Notes under the pieces: model-generated | Seen by the model: the letters and a program-made list of their open reading frames with translations, nothing else | The model's database searches: none | What the model was told of the DNA's origin: nothing | In this document: positions 23,956 to 32,885 of the stretch, one piece after another | Position numbering within the stretch: the first letter of the stretch is position 1 | Layout of the letters: every line of letters starts with the position of its first letter | NCBI GenBank assembly: GCA_900316025.1 | Contig: ONBJ01000011.1 | Span: 1 to 47,597, forward strand | DNA: 47,597 bases | DNA from: an uncultured Eubacteriales bacterium | GTDB taxonomy: Bacteria > Bacillota > Clostridia > Oscillospirales > Acutalibacteraceae | Direction: 5' to 3' | Made by a program: the position numbers and the translations under genes

Positions 23956-24795
23956 ATGGAAAGTTTTATAAGCATAAAAAACGTAAGCTTTTCATACGGA
24001 AAGGCTGCTGTTATTGATAATATATCACTTGAAATAGAAAAAGGAAAATTTACTGCGTTGCTCGGTCACAACGGCTGCGGAAAATCCACTATGGCTAAGC
24101 TTTTCAACGCACTGCTTCTTCCCGATGAGGGTACAGTGTCGGTAGACGGCATCATTCCCGAAACGGAAGATGATATTTATGAAATAAGACGAAAAGTTGG
24201 TCTTGTGCTTCAAAATCCTGACAATCAGCTTGTGGCAACCATAGTTGAGGAAGATGTTGCTTTCGGGTGTGAGAATCTCGGAATAAACCCCAAAGAAATA
24301 CGGGAACGTGTAGATAATGTACTCAAAGCCGTAAATATGTACGAATACAGGAAACATGCACCTCATAAGCTTTCGGGAGGACAAAAGCAGAGGGTAGCTA
24401 TTGCAGGAATAATAGCAATGAAGCCTGAGTGCATAGTTCTGGACGAGCCTACCGCTATGCTCGACCCTGAAGGCAGAAAGGAAGTAACCGATACAGTACG
24501 CTTTCTGAATAAGGAGTACGGTATTACGGCGGTTCTCATAACACATTATATGGACGAAGCTGTACTTGCTGACAAGGTAATTGTTATGGATAAAGGAAAA
24601 ATACTCACTCAGGGAACACCTGATGAGGTTTTTTCTCAGGCAGAACTTTTAAAGAAGCATTCGCTTGATATACCACAGTCGGCACAGCTTGTGCATATGC
24701 TGAGGAAAAACGGCATAAAAACCGATACCCTGCCCTTAAAGCCTGATGAATGTATAGATCTTATAAAAAAATACATCAAAACGTCAGAGCAATAA
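23956..24795 (+). CDS. ecfA1: ECF transporter ATPase, EcfA1
   Basis: One of two ATPases powering the shared energy-coupling-factor module for vitamin and cofactor uptake. Motifs: Walker A GHNGCGKS, Q-loop VLQNPDNQLVATIVEEDVAFG (the ECF signature), ABC signature LSGGQKQR, Walker B CIVLDEPTAM, H-loop ITHYMDE. I start at ATG 23956 (MESFISIKN), not at the in-frame codon inside the methyltransferase gene. It is separated from ecfA2 by family 1 copy 5, yet the set is clearly one operon. Confidence 0.94.
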   Translation: MESFISIKNVSFSYGKAAVIDNISLEIEKGKFTALLGHNGCGKSTMAKLFNALLLPDEGTVSVDGIIPETEDDIYEIRRKVGLVLQNPDNQLVATIVEEDVAFGCENLGINPKEIRERVDNVLKAVNMYEYRKHAPHKLSGGQKQRVAIAGIIAMKPECIVLDEPTAMLDPEGRKEVTDTVRFLNKEYGITAVLITHYMDEAVLADKVIVMDKGKILTQGTPDEVFSQAELLKKHSLDIPQSAQLVHMLRKNGIKTDTLPLKPDECIDLIKKYIKTSEQ

Positions 24796-24814
24796 CCTTA
24801 GGTTTTGCTTACTA

Positions 24815-24913
24815 TGCGATTGCAGACGACAAAAGCGTTACGCTTTTGTCAGATTTCAGGCTTGAGCCTGAAATCCCGTTTCGGACAAATGTCCGAAACG
24901 GTCTGCAATCGCA
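24815..24913. repeat. Family 1 four-way-junction element, copy 5
   Basis: Outer arm TGCGATTGCAGAC/GTCTGCAATCGCA (13 bp). Hairpin 1 GACAAAAGCG/CGCTTTTGTC (loop TTA), hairpin 2 ATTTCAGGC/GCCTGAAAT (loop TTGA), hairpin 3 CGTTTCGGAC/GTCCGAAACG (loop AAAT). TGAGTG at 24920. It lies inside the ecfA1-ecfA2 intergenic gap. Confidence 0.93.
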
Positions 24914-24969
24914 CTGCACTGAGTGAGGCTGACAGCTTACTATTTTTATAATTTGGGAGTATTACTGAT

Positions 24970-25824
24970 TTGAGTATTATTGAAGCAAAAAATCTTAACT
25001 ACAGATACGGTGTCCGAACTCCGTTTGAAAAAACTGCCGTAAGTGATGTAAGCTTTTCGATAGAAAAAGGTGAATTTATCGGAATAATAGGTCACACAGG
25101 TTCGGGAAAGTCAACGCTTATACAGATGCTTAACGGACTGATAAAGCCTGACAGTGGTGAAATTCTGCTTGAAGGAAAAAACATATGGGAAAAACCAAAG
25201 GAAATACGAAAGGTACGTTTCAGGGTAGGAATGGTTTTTCAGTACCCTGAGTATCAGCTTTTTGAAGATACGGTTTACAAAGATATTGCATATGGAGCTG
25301 TCAACAAAGGTCTTTCGGGAAATGAGCTTGACGAAGCTGTCCGAAATGCGGCAAGATTTGCTGCATTGTCGGAGGATTTGCTGGAAAAATCCCCTTTTGA
25401 GCTTTCGGGAGGAGAAAAAAGAAGAGCCGCTATAGCAGGAGTTATAGCAATGCAGCCTGAGGTTCTCGTACTGGACGAACCCACGGCAGGACTTGACCCT
25501 ATGGGCAGGGAATTTCTTCTTTCACAAATTCAGAAATATCATAAAAATCAGGGAAATACTGTAATTCTGGTATCTCACAGTATGGAGGATATTGCAAAAA
25601 TATCTGACAGGGTTCTTGTGATGAATAAAGGCAGACTTGAAATGTGTGGTACAACCGAAAATGTATTCTCTCAGGGAGAAAGACTTAAACAGATGGGACT
25701 GAAAATTCCTGAAATAACATACATAATGAATAAGCTTTCCGAAAGCGGATACGGAGTAAAAAAAGGTATACTGACGGTAGAGGAAGCCGTCAGAGAGCTT
25801 CTGCCTCTGATGAAAAAATCCTGA
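24970..25824 (+). CDS. ecfA2: ECF transporter ATPase, EcfA2
   Basis: The second ECF ATPase. Walker A GHTGSGKS, Q-loop VFQYPEYQLFEDTVYKDIAYG (ECF type), signature LSGGEKRRAAIAG, Walker B VLVLDEPTAGLDP, H-loop VSHSMED. TTG start with GGGAG upstream. 284 residues. The C-terminal extension typical of EcfA proteins is present. ecfT begins 38 nt after its stop. No S-component lies nearby, as is normal for group II ECF modules. Confidence 0.95.
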   Translation: MSIIEAKNLNYRYGVRTPFEKTAVSDVSFSIEKGEFIGIIGHTGSGKSTLIQMLNGLIKPDSGEILLEGKNIWEKPKEIRKVRFRVGMVFQYPEYQLFEDTVYKDIAYGAVNKGLSGNELDEAVRNAARFAALSEDLLEKSPFELSGGEKRRAAIAGVIAMQPEVLVLDEPTAGLDPMGREFLLSQIQKYHKNQGNTVILVSHSMEDIAKISDRVLVMNKGRLEMCGTTENVFSQGERLKQMGLKIPEITYIMNKLSESGYGVKKGILTVEEAVRELLPLMKKS

Positions 25825-25862
25825 AAACAATCTATATTGAAATATAAGGGGGAAAATCTCCT

Positions 25863-26681
25863 TTGATAAGAGATATTACACTTGGTCAGTTTTTCCCGGG
25901 AACTTCACTTATACACAGAACTGACCCCAGAGTTAAAATCGTGCTTGTAACGGCATATATAATTTTTTTATTTGTGACAGGAAATTTTGTTTCGCTGGGA
26001 TTTATGCTTGCCGTTGTTCTGTTCGGCGTTGTTATGACGGGCATTCCTGTAAAAATGTATTTCAAGGGAATGAAGCCTGTAATTATGATACTGCTTTTTA
26101 CGTCTGTTCTCAACATATTTTACGGCAAGGGTGAAGCTGTCTGGCAATGGCATTTTCTGAAAATAACGTGGAACGGAATAAGCAACGCTGCTTTTGTATC
26201 CGTCAGAATAATCGCACTTATTCTTATAAGCTGCATTCTTACATATACAACATCGCCTACAGACCTTACGGACGCACTTGAAAGACTTATGAAACCGCTT
26301 AAAGTATTTCATATAAAGGTTCACGAAATAGCTATGATGATGACCATAGCTTTAAGGTTTATTCCTACACTTCTGGAGGAAACGGAAAAAATAACCAATG
26401 CACAGAAATCAAGGGGTGCGGATATGGAAAACGGAAGCCTTATGAAAAGATTAAAGGCAATGATACCTGTTCTTGTTCCTCTTTTCGTGTCATCGTTCAA
26501 CAGAGCCTACGAGCTTGCGGTAGCTATGGAATGCCGCTGCTATCGTGGAGGAAACGGCAGAACAAGAATGAAGGTTCTTAAAATAGGAATAACCGATATA
26601 GGTATTATAATTTTTTCGGTATTTGTTTTAATCGGGGTGATAATATGCAATCTGATGTTTTCGGAAATGATAGTGAAATAA
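25863..26681 (+). CDS. ecfT: ECF transporter transmembrane subunit, EcfT
   Basis: The scaffold T-component that couples the EcfA ATPases to substrate-binding S-components. It begins GQFFPGTSLIHRTDPRVKI, typical of EcfT. Several hydrophobic segments follow, along with the two coupling-helix motifs (around SRGADME and ECRCYRGG, both of the A-R-G type). TTG start with AAGGGGG upstream. 272 residues. The 3' end overlaps truA by 37 nt, so translation is coupled. Confidence 0.94.
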   Translation: MIRDITLGQFFPGTSLIHRTDPRVKIVLVTAYIIFLFVTGNFVSLGFMLAVVLFGVVMTGIPVKMYFKGMKPVIMILLFTSVLNIFYGKGEAVWQWHFLKITWNGISNAAFVSVRIIALILISCILTYTTSPTDLTDALERLMKPLKVFHIKVHEIAMMMTIALRFIPTLLEETEKITNAQKSRGADMENGSLMKRLKAMIPVLVPLFVSSFNRAYELAVAMECRCYRGGNGRTRMKVLKIGITDIGIIIFSVFVLIGVIICNLMFSEMIVK

Positions 26682-27418
26682 GAAATTTCCTTATAACAAT
26701 ATCTTATAACGGAAAAAATTACCACGGCTGGCAGATACAGACCAATGCCGTTACCGTACAGGAGGTATTTCAGACGGCACTGGAAAACATAATAGGCGAT
26801 ACTGCCTACAGCGTAAAGGGTTGTTCCAGAACAGACAGCGGAGTACACGCCAATATGTACTGTATAAGCCTAAAAATGATACACAGCATTCCTTGTCACC
26901 GACTGCTTTCGGCATTGAACAGATTTCTGCCGTCTGATATATCTGTGCTTGATATTAAAGAAGCCGAACAGGATTTTCACGCCAGATACAGCTGCAAGAG
27001 TAAGCAATACGTTTACAAGATATGGAATGCCGAAGTAAGAAATCCTTTTCTTGACGGACTTGCATATCATTATAAATTTCCGATAGATGTAACTCTGCTA
27101 AACGATTGCTGCAAAGCATATATAGGCAGACACGATTTCACCTCGTTCTGTACAATTGACAACAGGGATACCAATAATATGTGCAGAACGGTTACGGACT
27201 TTCGTGTCGAGCGTGACGGTGATATGGTAATAATTACGGTAGAGGCTGATGGTTTTTTATATAATATGGTTCGCATAATGGTGGGAACGCTCATCAGAAT
27301 AGCTCAGGGAAAGTTCAGTCCCGACTGTATCAGCGGTATAATAGAGGCTAAGGACAGAGCAAAGGCAGGGCCTACTGCTCCAGCCTGCGGCCTTTATCTG
27401 AACAAAGTCAACTACTGA
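26645..27418 (+). CDS. truA: tRNA pseudouridine(38-40) synthase
   Basis: Makes pseudouridine at positions 38-40 of the tRNA anticodon arm. Visible are ISYNGKNYHGWQIQ, the catalytic Asp in GCSRTDSGVHA (about 60-70), KQYVYKIWN and the C-terminal VRIMVGTLIRIAQGK. ATG with GGGGTGA upstream; it lies within the 3' end of ecfT. 257 residues. The ecfA1-ecfA2-ecfT-truA order is the usual Firmicutes cluster. Confidence 0.95.
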   Translation: MQSDVFGNDSEIRNFLITISYNGKNYHGWQIQTNAVTVQEVFQTALENIIGDTAYSVKGCSRTDSGVHANMYCISLKMIHSIPCHRLLSALNRFLPSDISVLDIKEAEQDFHARYSCKSKQYVYKIWNAEVRNPFLDGLAYHYKFPIDVTLLNDCCKAYIGRHDFTSFCTIDNRDTNNMCRTVTDFRVERDGDMVIITVEADGFLYNMVRIMVGTLIRIAQGKFSPDCISGIIEAKDRAKAGPTAPACGLYLNKVNY

Positions 27419-27464
27419 TGTATGGTAAAAATATAAGGGTTAAGCTGAATCAGAGGTGAGTTCT

Positions 27465-28697
27465 ATGGATATGAAAAAGAAAAGAAAAAACAAGAGAGAA
27501 ATGCTCAGCTATGAGGATAAACCCATAGAGGAATATGAAAGGGACAGTGAAATCAAAAAAAGAAAAGAACTGCCTAAGCCGAAAAATAAAAAAGTAAGAA
27601 CTATTGTGATAATAGGAATAATTCTGGTACTTGCTGTAGGTATAGCTGCCGTATGGAAATTCATATCTCCTGATTCGCTTATGGGAAGCCTTTTCTCTTC
27701 TCAGGTAAAAGGGGACGGCTTTCCCGTAAAAATAAAGGGCAAGTCCGTAAATGCCAGTGATATGTGTATTATCAACAACAGTCTTGCATATATAAGCGAA
27801 ACTCAGTTCCAGATGATAAACTCAAGCGGCGGAGTTACCGTAGACAAAAGAATAAAATATTCTTCTCCTGCGATGAAATCCTGCAAAAATTACAGTATAA
27901 TATATGACAGACAGGGAAACGGCTATGAAATACAGTCGGCTGTAGGAACAGTGTATGAAGGCAGCGTCGATGATATTATCTTTCAGGCTGTGATAATCGA
28001 CAACGGCTGTTATGCGATATTATCAAAAAGCGACGGCTACACATCAAAGCTGACTGTGTTTAACAAGGATAACACTCAGAAATATGCCTATTATTTTTCG
28101 GAATGCTATGCGGTTTCCATTTCTCTTAATAAAGATGCTACAAAGGCTGTAGTCTGCGGTCTTGATGCCAATGAGGGCAGCATAGTTTCAAAGGTATATA
28201 TAATCGACTTTTCAAGCGATAAACCCGAGTCCAAAATTGATTTTGATAACGTCACAATATACAGTGCCGGCTTCTTTGACAACGGAAATATCGGAATAAT
28301 AGGCGACCGCTCCGCTATGGTTATTACTTCCGATTACCAGAACAAGTATGAATTTACATATAACGGATATAATCTTATAAGTAAGAAAATTATGCAGAAC
28401 AATATAATACTTTCACTTTCTCCGTTTGAGGACGGAAAAAGCTGTGAGCTTTGGAATATATCTCAGAACGGCTTTATTACCAGCACCAAAACAGACCTTG
28501 CGATTGTAGCAGTTGATGTTTTCGGGGATAATGCCGCTGTTCTTGCCGGAAATACTGTTTCTGTATTCGACATAAAAAAAGAAAAGCTTCTGAACGAGTA
28601 TAATGTGGAGCTCGATTCAAAAGGAGTTACTTTTCTTGACGAAAAAACCGCCTATGTACTCGGAACAAGCGAAATACGTGCAATAAAACTGCGTTAA
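27465..28697 (+). CDS. DUF5711-like membrane-anchored protein, possible beta-propeller
   Basis: A charged N-terminal tail (about 1-47; KKKRKNKREMLSYEDKP) is followed by one transmembrane helix (about 48-67) and a long extracellular part. This has repeated short beta-strand stretches (GSVDDIIFQAV, SISLNKDATKAVVCGL, TVSVFDIKKEKLLNEYNVELDSKGVTFLDEKTAYVLGT) that read like WD-type propeller blades. It fits the clostridial DUF5711 family by general layout; that name is from memory. I start at ATG 27465 because AGAGGTGAG at 27452-27460 is its ribosome site. The function is unknown. It lies between truA and cvpA. Confidence 0.6.
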   Translation: MDMKKKRKNKREMLSYEDKPIEEYERDSEIKKRKELPKPKNKKVRTIVIIGIILVLAVGIAAVWKFISPDSLMGSLFSSQVKGDGFPVKIKGKSVNASDMCIINNSLAYISETQFQMINSSGGVTVDKRIKYSSPAMKSCKNYSIIYDRQGNGYEIQSAVGTVYEGSVDDIIFQAVIIDNGCYAILSKSDGYTSKLTVFNKDNTQKYAYYFSECYAVSISLNKDATKAVVCGLDANEGSIVSKVYIIDFSSDKPESKIDFDNVTIYSAGFFDNGNIGIIGDRSAMVITSDYQNKYEFTYNGYNLISKKIMQNNIILSLSPFEDGKSCELWNISQNGFITSTKTDLAIVAVDVFGDNAAVLAGNTVSVFDIKKEKLLNEYNVELDSKGVTFLDEKTAYVLGTSEIRAIKLR

Positions 28698-28735
28698 TAA
28701 GCAAAAACAATCCTCATTTGTTTACAATTTAATAA

Positions 28736-28764
28736 TTGTATTTTTGGGCATAATGTGTTATATT
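28736..28764 (+). promoter_or_regulatory. Possible promoter of cvpA
   Basis: TTGTAT, 17-nt spacer, TATATT, 40 nt before ATG. Confidence 0.4.
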
Positions 28765-28803
28765 AACTGGTAATAGCTGAATAATGATATGGGTTGATGA
28801 CAG

Positions 28804-29577
28804 ATGATGTTTAATTGGTTTGACAGTTTAATGCTTCTTACAGTGGCAGTATTTGCGATTATAGGATTTGCAAGGGGAGCTGTGGGGACGGTTCTTTCCT
28901 TAGTGGGCGGAATTGTTTCTATGATAATATCATATGCTTTGGGAACAAATCTCGCACCCTGGATTTATGAAAATTTTATAAGGCCCGGTGTTGACGAAAA
29001 AATAACAAATACTATTTCCGATGCAATATCCAACGGAGTTGCCAACATAGGTGACAGCGTATTCAACAGCTTTCCACCGTTTCTCTGGGAATTCTGTGAC
29101 AGCGAAGACATTATAAATTCCCTTAACAGTATAACCGGAAGCTCCGTTGAGGAGCTTTCGGGATATGCCAGCAATATAATACATAATGCTGCCGCTCCTG
29201 TATATATAGCAGTCATACGTGTCTGTGTCATATGTATCCTTTTTGCAGTTATAAGTATAATAATAGGAATTTTGTGCAGAGTAGCAAATATTGTAAACAA
29301 AATCCCCATCGTAGGCACTGCAAACCGTATAGTAGGTCTTATCATAGGTCTTGTTTACGGTATACTGATAGTTTTTATAGCTGTATTCGCTATGTCAGTG
29401 TTTATGCCTGCCATAGACAAGGAAGGAAAAGTAACCGAAAATATTCAGACAAATTCGTTTTTGTTTGATTTGATTTCGGACGGAAGAGAAAAATTTTACG
29501 GTTATGTATCTTTTGAAGATACCGATGATTATGATGAATCATATGATGAAGACGGAGAGGTATATTACGATGAATAA
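28804..29577 (+). CDS. CvpA-family membrane protein
   Basis: Four hydrophobic segments (about 6-25, 28-50, 134-160, 175-205) with the family start FNWFDSLMLLTVAVFAIIGFARGAVGTVLSLVGGI. A soluble loop of about 80 residues lies between segments 2 and 3. An Asp/Glu/Tyr-rich tail (EDTDDYDESYDEDGEVYYDE) ends the protein. CvpA proteins are linked to envelope maintenance; the name comes from colicin V production in E. coli. 257 residues, longer than E. coli CvpA because of the loop. The stop codon overlaps a short downstream reading frame. Confidence 0.85.
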   Translation: MMFNWFDSLMLLTVAVFAIIGFARGAVGTVLSLVGGIVSMIISYALGTNLAPWIYENFIRPGVDEKITNTISDAISNGVANIGDSVFNSFPPFLWEFCDSEDIINSLNSITGSSVEELSGYASNIIHNAAAPVYIAVIRVCVICILFAVISIIIGILCRVANIVNKIPIVGTANRIVGLIIGLVYGILIVFIAVFAMSVFMPAIDKEGKVTENIQTNSFLFDLISDGREKFYGYVSFEDTDDYDESYDEDGEVYYDE

Positions 29578-29641
29578 CAAAACTTTGAATATCCCTTTTC
29601 CTGCCGGCAGAAAATCCTTCCCCTTTGCGGCAGTAGTTTGA
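29570..29641 (+). CDS. Possible 23-codon peptide between cvpA and the pgsA-like gene
   Basis: ATG at 29570 overlaps the cvpA stop (ATGAATAA) and reads MNNKTLNIPFPAGRKSFPFA... to TGA at 29641, 21 nt before the next gene. It may couple translation across the gap or be chance. No family recognised. Confidence 0.2.
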   Translation: MNNKTLNIPFPAGRKSFPFAAVV

Positions 29642-29662
29642 AAAGGAGAGAATTTCTTTATA

Positions 29663-30295
29663 ATGTCTAATGCTGATAATAAAGATATAAAGATATTGAG
29701 TCCCTGCGACGAGGACTCCAATATGATTTTTACCGTACCAAACTGCATATCTTTTTTCAGAATTTTGTTGATAATCCCTTTTGTTCTGTTTTTCCTTTGC
29801 GGAAAATATATAGAAGCCTTCAGCTTCATACTTTTGTCGGGAATAAGTGACTGTCTGGACGGCTTTTTTGCAAGAAAATTAAATCAGGTATCAAAGCTTG
29901 GTAAACTGCTTGACCCTATTGCCGATAAACTCACTCTTGTAGCTGTAGTCATATGCTTCGGAATACTTATTCCTGTTATTTTTCCGTTTTTGTCCGTTCT
30001 GATAGTAAAAGATGTCCTTATGCTTACAGGCGGCTTCTACCTTCTGAAAAAAGGTATAGAGCCTCCCGCTGCAAAATGGTACGGCAAGGTGGCAACGCTG
30101 ATTTTTTATGTTTCGGTAGTATCCATAGTTTTATATAAATCAGTTCTTCACTATGATATGCCTTATCTTACCGTTTTTCTGGTCGGAATTACGGTTTTTG
30201 CGATGATTTTCGCTCTTCTGAATTATGCCGGAGTTTTTCTGCTTCTTTTGAAGGAGTTGCCCCAAAATGAGCAGAAACCCTCTAAAAAAATCTGA
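29663..30295 (+). CDS. CDP-alcohol phosphatidyltransferase (PgsA-like)
   Basis: Transfers a phosphatidyl group from CDP-diacylglycerol, probably to glycerol-3-phosphate for phosphatidylglycerol synthesis. The family motif D-G-x2-A-R-x8-G-x3-D-x3-D is intact (DGFFARKLNQVSKLGKLLDPIAD, with all three key Asp). NCISFFRILLIIPFVLFF is the typical first helix, and about six transmembrane helices follow. ATG with AAAGGAGAG upstream. 210 residues. The substrate is inferred; cardiolipin-type members look similar. Family 1 copy 6 follows. Confidence 0.85.
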   Translation: MSNADNKDIKILSPCDEDSNMIFTVPNCISFFRILLIIPFVLFFLCGKYIEAFSFILLSGISDCLDGFFARKLNQVSKLGKLLDPIADKLTLVAVVICFGILIPVIFPFLSVLIVKDVLMLTGGFYLLKKGIEPPAAKWYGKVATLIFYVSVVSIVLYKSVLHYDMPYLTVFLVGITVFAMIFALLNYAGVFLLLLKELPQNEQKPSKKI

Positions 30296-30310
30296 ATGCG
30301 GGTAAGTTCG

Positions 30311-30405
30311 GCGATTGCAGACGGTTTCGGACTAACGTCCGAAACCGAAATTCAGGCAAAGCCTGAATTTCCGCATCGGCGTATGCCGATGCGGTCTGCA
30401 ATCGC
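30311..30405. repeat. Family 1 four-way-junction element, copy 6
   Basis: Outer arm GCGATTGCAGAC/GTCTGCAATCGC. Hairpin 1 GGTTTCGGAC/GTCCGAAACC (loop TAAC), hairpin 2 AAATTCAGGC/GCCTGAATTT (loop AAA), hairpin 3 CCGCATCGGC/GCCGATGCGG (loop GTAT). TGAGCG at 30410. A further ATGCGG/CCGCAT pair (30296-30301/30419-30424) encloses it. Confidence 0.93.
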
Positions 30406-30437
30406 ATTGTGAGCGAAGCCGCATGATTAAGTTTATG

Positions 30438-30466
30438 TTAAGAAAATAAGTTGTATTTTGTATATA
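30438..30466 (+). promoter_or_regulatory. Possible promoter of clpE
   Basis: TTAAGA, 17-nt spacer, TATATA, 26 nt before ATG. No CtsR heptanucleotide repeat was recognised. Confidence 0.35.
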
Positions 30467-30491
30467 AAATCTATGTTGAGGAGTTAATTTT

Positions 30492-32804
30492 ATGCTTTGT
30501 AGTAATTGTGGAAAAAGACCTGCAGTTGTGTTTGTTTCTGACAGCTCCGGAAATAATCAGAAAGGTTACTGTCTGAGCTGTGCGGATAAGCTTAACATCA
30601 AACCAGTAAAGGATTTGATGAACAAAATGGGAATTACAAGCGAACAGCTCGAAAATATGCAGGATTCCATGGACAGCCTTATGGAAATGAACGGCGGTGA
30701 AATTCCGGGTATGTCTGATTTGGGCAGTATGCTCGGTGATGCAGGCTTTCCCGTAAGCGAAGATGATGATGACAGCGATAATCCTGATAAATTCTCTCAG
30801 GGAGGAGCACCGACATTTCCTTTCGGAATATTCGGTAATGCTGCCCGTGATAAAAAACAGCAGGGAAAAAGCAGAAAGGACAAGGAAGCCGGACATAAGC
30901 ATATAGATGCTTACTGTACAAACCTTACCGAAAGAGCAAGAAAAGGTAAGCTTGACAGAGTTATCGGAAGAGATAAAGAGATAGCAAGGGTTATTCAGAT
31001 ACTTTCGAGAAGAAGCAAAAACAATCCCTGTCTTATAGGAGAACCAGGAGTAGGAAAAACAGCTATAGCCGAAGGTCTTGCACTCAGAATAGCAAAAGGT
31101 GATGTTCCTCTCAGACTTAAAGACAAGGAAATACAGTTGCTTGACCTTACATCACTTATAGCAGGAACTCAGTTCCGAGGTCAGTTTGAAAGCAGAATAA
31201 AGGGTCTTACGGCAGAGGTAAAGGCAGCAGGAAACATAATACTTTTTATAGATGAAGTCCATAACCTTGTCGGAACAGGCGATTCCGAGGGAACTATGAA
31301 TGCTGCAAATATCCTCAAGCCTGCACTTTCAAGAGGTGAAATTCAGGTAATAGGAGCAACTACCTTCAACGAGTACAGAAAGTATATAGAAAAGGACGCA
31401 GCACTTGAAAGACGTTTTCAGCCTGTTACGGTAAATGAGCCTTCAATAAAAGATACCACAGATGTTCTGATGGGTGTAAAGGATTATTACGAAAAACACC
31501 ACAGGGTTTCAGTTCCTGAAAAGATTATACGCAGAGCGGTTGTTCTTTCAGAAAGATATATAACCGACAGATTTCTTCCCGACAAGGCTATAGATTTGCT
31601 TGATGAAGCGTGTGCGTGTGCGGCATTGGGCTGCAAGGCTATGGAAAAATATGATAACCTTACAAATGAGCTTAGATACCTTGAAACAAGAGAAGAAGAG
31701 CTTACAGAAAATCAGGAAGTAATAGATTACGAAGCTGTAGCAAAAATCAAGGCTGAGATTGCAAAGGTAAAAGGAAAAATAAGTAAATTAGAGCCTGAAG
31801 CACTTAGTGCTGAGGTTACAGATAAGGATCTGGCTCATGTCATAGAGCTTTGGACAGGTATTCCCGCTCAGCGTGTGGAAGAAAACGAGCTTAACAAGCT
31901 CGCAGAGCTTGAAGTTTCTATGAAAAAGCATATAGTAGGTCAGGACGAGGCTATATCCGCTATAGCAAAGGCTGTAAGAAGAAGCCGTGTACAGATAAGT
32001 CCTCGCAGACGACCTGCATCTTTTATATTTGTAGGCCCTACAGGTGTCGGAAAAACAGAGCTTGTAAAGGTACTTGCTGAGGAGCTTTTCGATACTCCCG
32101 AAACTCTTATCAGACTTGATATGTCGGAGTATATGGAAAAGCATGCTGTGTCAAAAATTATCGGTTCACCTCCGGGATACGTAGGCTATGACGAGGCTGG
32201 ACAGGTAACGGAAAAAGTAAGAAGAAAACCTTATTCCGTACTGCTTTTCGATGAAATAGAAAAAGCTCACCCCGATGTTCTGAATATACTGCTTCAGATT
32301 CTCGATGAGGGAAAAGTAACAGATGCTCACGGAAGAATTGTTAATTTTGAAAATACTGTAATAGTTATGACCTCCAATGCAGGAAGTAATAAAACCGAAT
32401 CCGCACTCGGCTTCGGAAAAACAGAGGAAGAAGCAAACAAGGAACACGTTCTTAAAGCTTTGAGAGAGTTTTTAAGACCTGAATTTCTTGCAAGAGTAGA
32501 TGATATTATAGTTTTCAGAAACCTTAATAAAGAGGATTTCAAGGGTATTGCAAAACTTGTTCTGAATGAGTATGTGGATTCTCTCAGCGAAAAAGGTATA
32601 AAATTTGAATTTGATGATCTTTCTGTTGATTTTATCGCAGAAAAATCAACAGGCGGAAAAAGCGGTGCAAGAGATATAAGAAACTATATAAGACATAATG
32701 TTGAAGATAAAATAGCTTCCGAGATAATAAGCCATGGTGAAGGAATGCTTACCACGGCAGCTCTTACCGTAGAAAACGATGACCTTATCATAAAAACTTG
32801 GTGA
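30492..32804 (+). CDS. clpE: ClpE-type Clp ATPase with N-terminal zinc finger
   Basis: A Hsp100 unfoldase that feeds substrates to ClpP or remodels aggregates. The N-terminal treble-clef zinc finger has C3, C6, C27 and C30, typical of ClpE rather than the ClpC double-Clp_N domain. A D/G/M-rich linker follows. AAA1 carries GEPGVGKT and FIDEVHNL. A short middle coiled coil (about 395-440, NELRYLETREEELTENQEV) precedes AAA2 with GPTGVGKT, LFDEIEKAHPD and sensor SNAGSN. The C-terminal D2-small domain (about 690-770) is complete. 770 residues. ATG with GAGGAG upstream. Confidence 0.9.
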   Translation: MLCSNCGKRPAVVFVSDSSGNNQKGYCLSCADKLNIKPVKDLMNKMGITSEQLENMQDSMDSLMEMNGGEIPGMSDLGSMLGDAGFPVSEDDDDSDNPDKFSQGGAPTFPFGIFGNAARDKKQQGKSRKDKEAGHKHIDAYCTNLTERARKGKLDRVIGRDKEIARVIQILSRRSKNNPCLIGEPGVGKTAIAEGLALRIAKGDVPLRLKDKEIQLLDLTSLIAGTQFRGQFESRIKGLTAEVKAAGNIILFIDEVHNLVGTGDSEGTMNAANILKPALSRGEIQVIGATTFNEYRKYIEKDAALERRFQPVTVNEPSIKDTTDVLMGVKDYYEKHHRVSVPEKIIRRAVVLSERYITDRFLPDKAIDLLDEACACAALGCKAMEKYDNLTNELRYLETREEELTENQEVIDYEAVAKIKAEIAKVKGKISKLEPEALSAEVTDKDLAHVIELWTGIPAQRVEENELNKLAELEVSMKKHIVGQDEAISAIAKAVRRSRVQISPRRRPASFIFVGPTGVGKTELVKVLAEELFDTPETLIRLDMSEYMEKHAVSKIIGSPPGYVGYDEAGQVTEKVRRKPYSVLLFDEIEKAHPDVLNILLQILDEGKVTDAHGRIVNFENTVIVMTSNAGSNKTESALGFGKTEEEANKEHVLKALREFLRPEFLARVDDIIVFRNLNKEDFKGIAKLVLNEYVDSLSEKGIKFEFDDLSVDFIAEKSTGGKSGARDIRNYIRHNVEDKIASEIISHGEGMLTTAALTVENDDLIIKTW

Positions 32805-32885
32805 ACTGCATGAAAGCTTTTGAGTTTGTTCATCAATATTATAATTTCTATTTAGACAGTTCGTTTGCACCATCCTGTCTATAAA

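Noticed and set aside
32853..32881. TAGACAG/CTGTCTA hairpin as the clpE terminator
   Set aside because: It has only a 7-bp stem with a 15-nt loop and no T-tract follows on either side.
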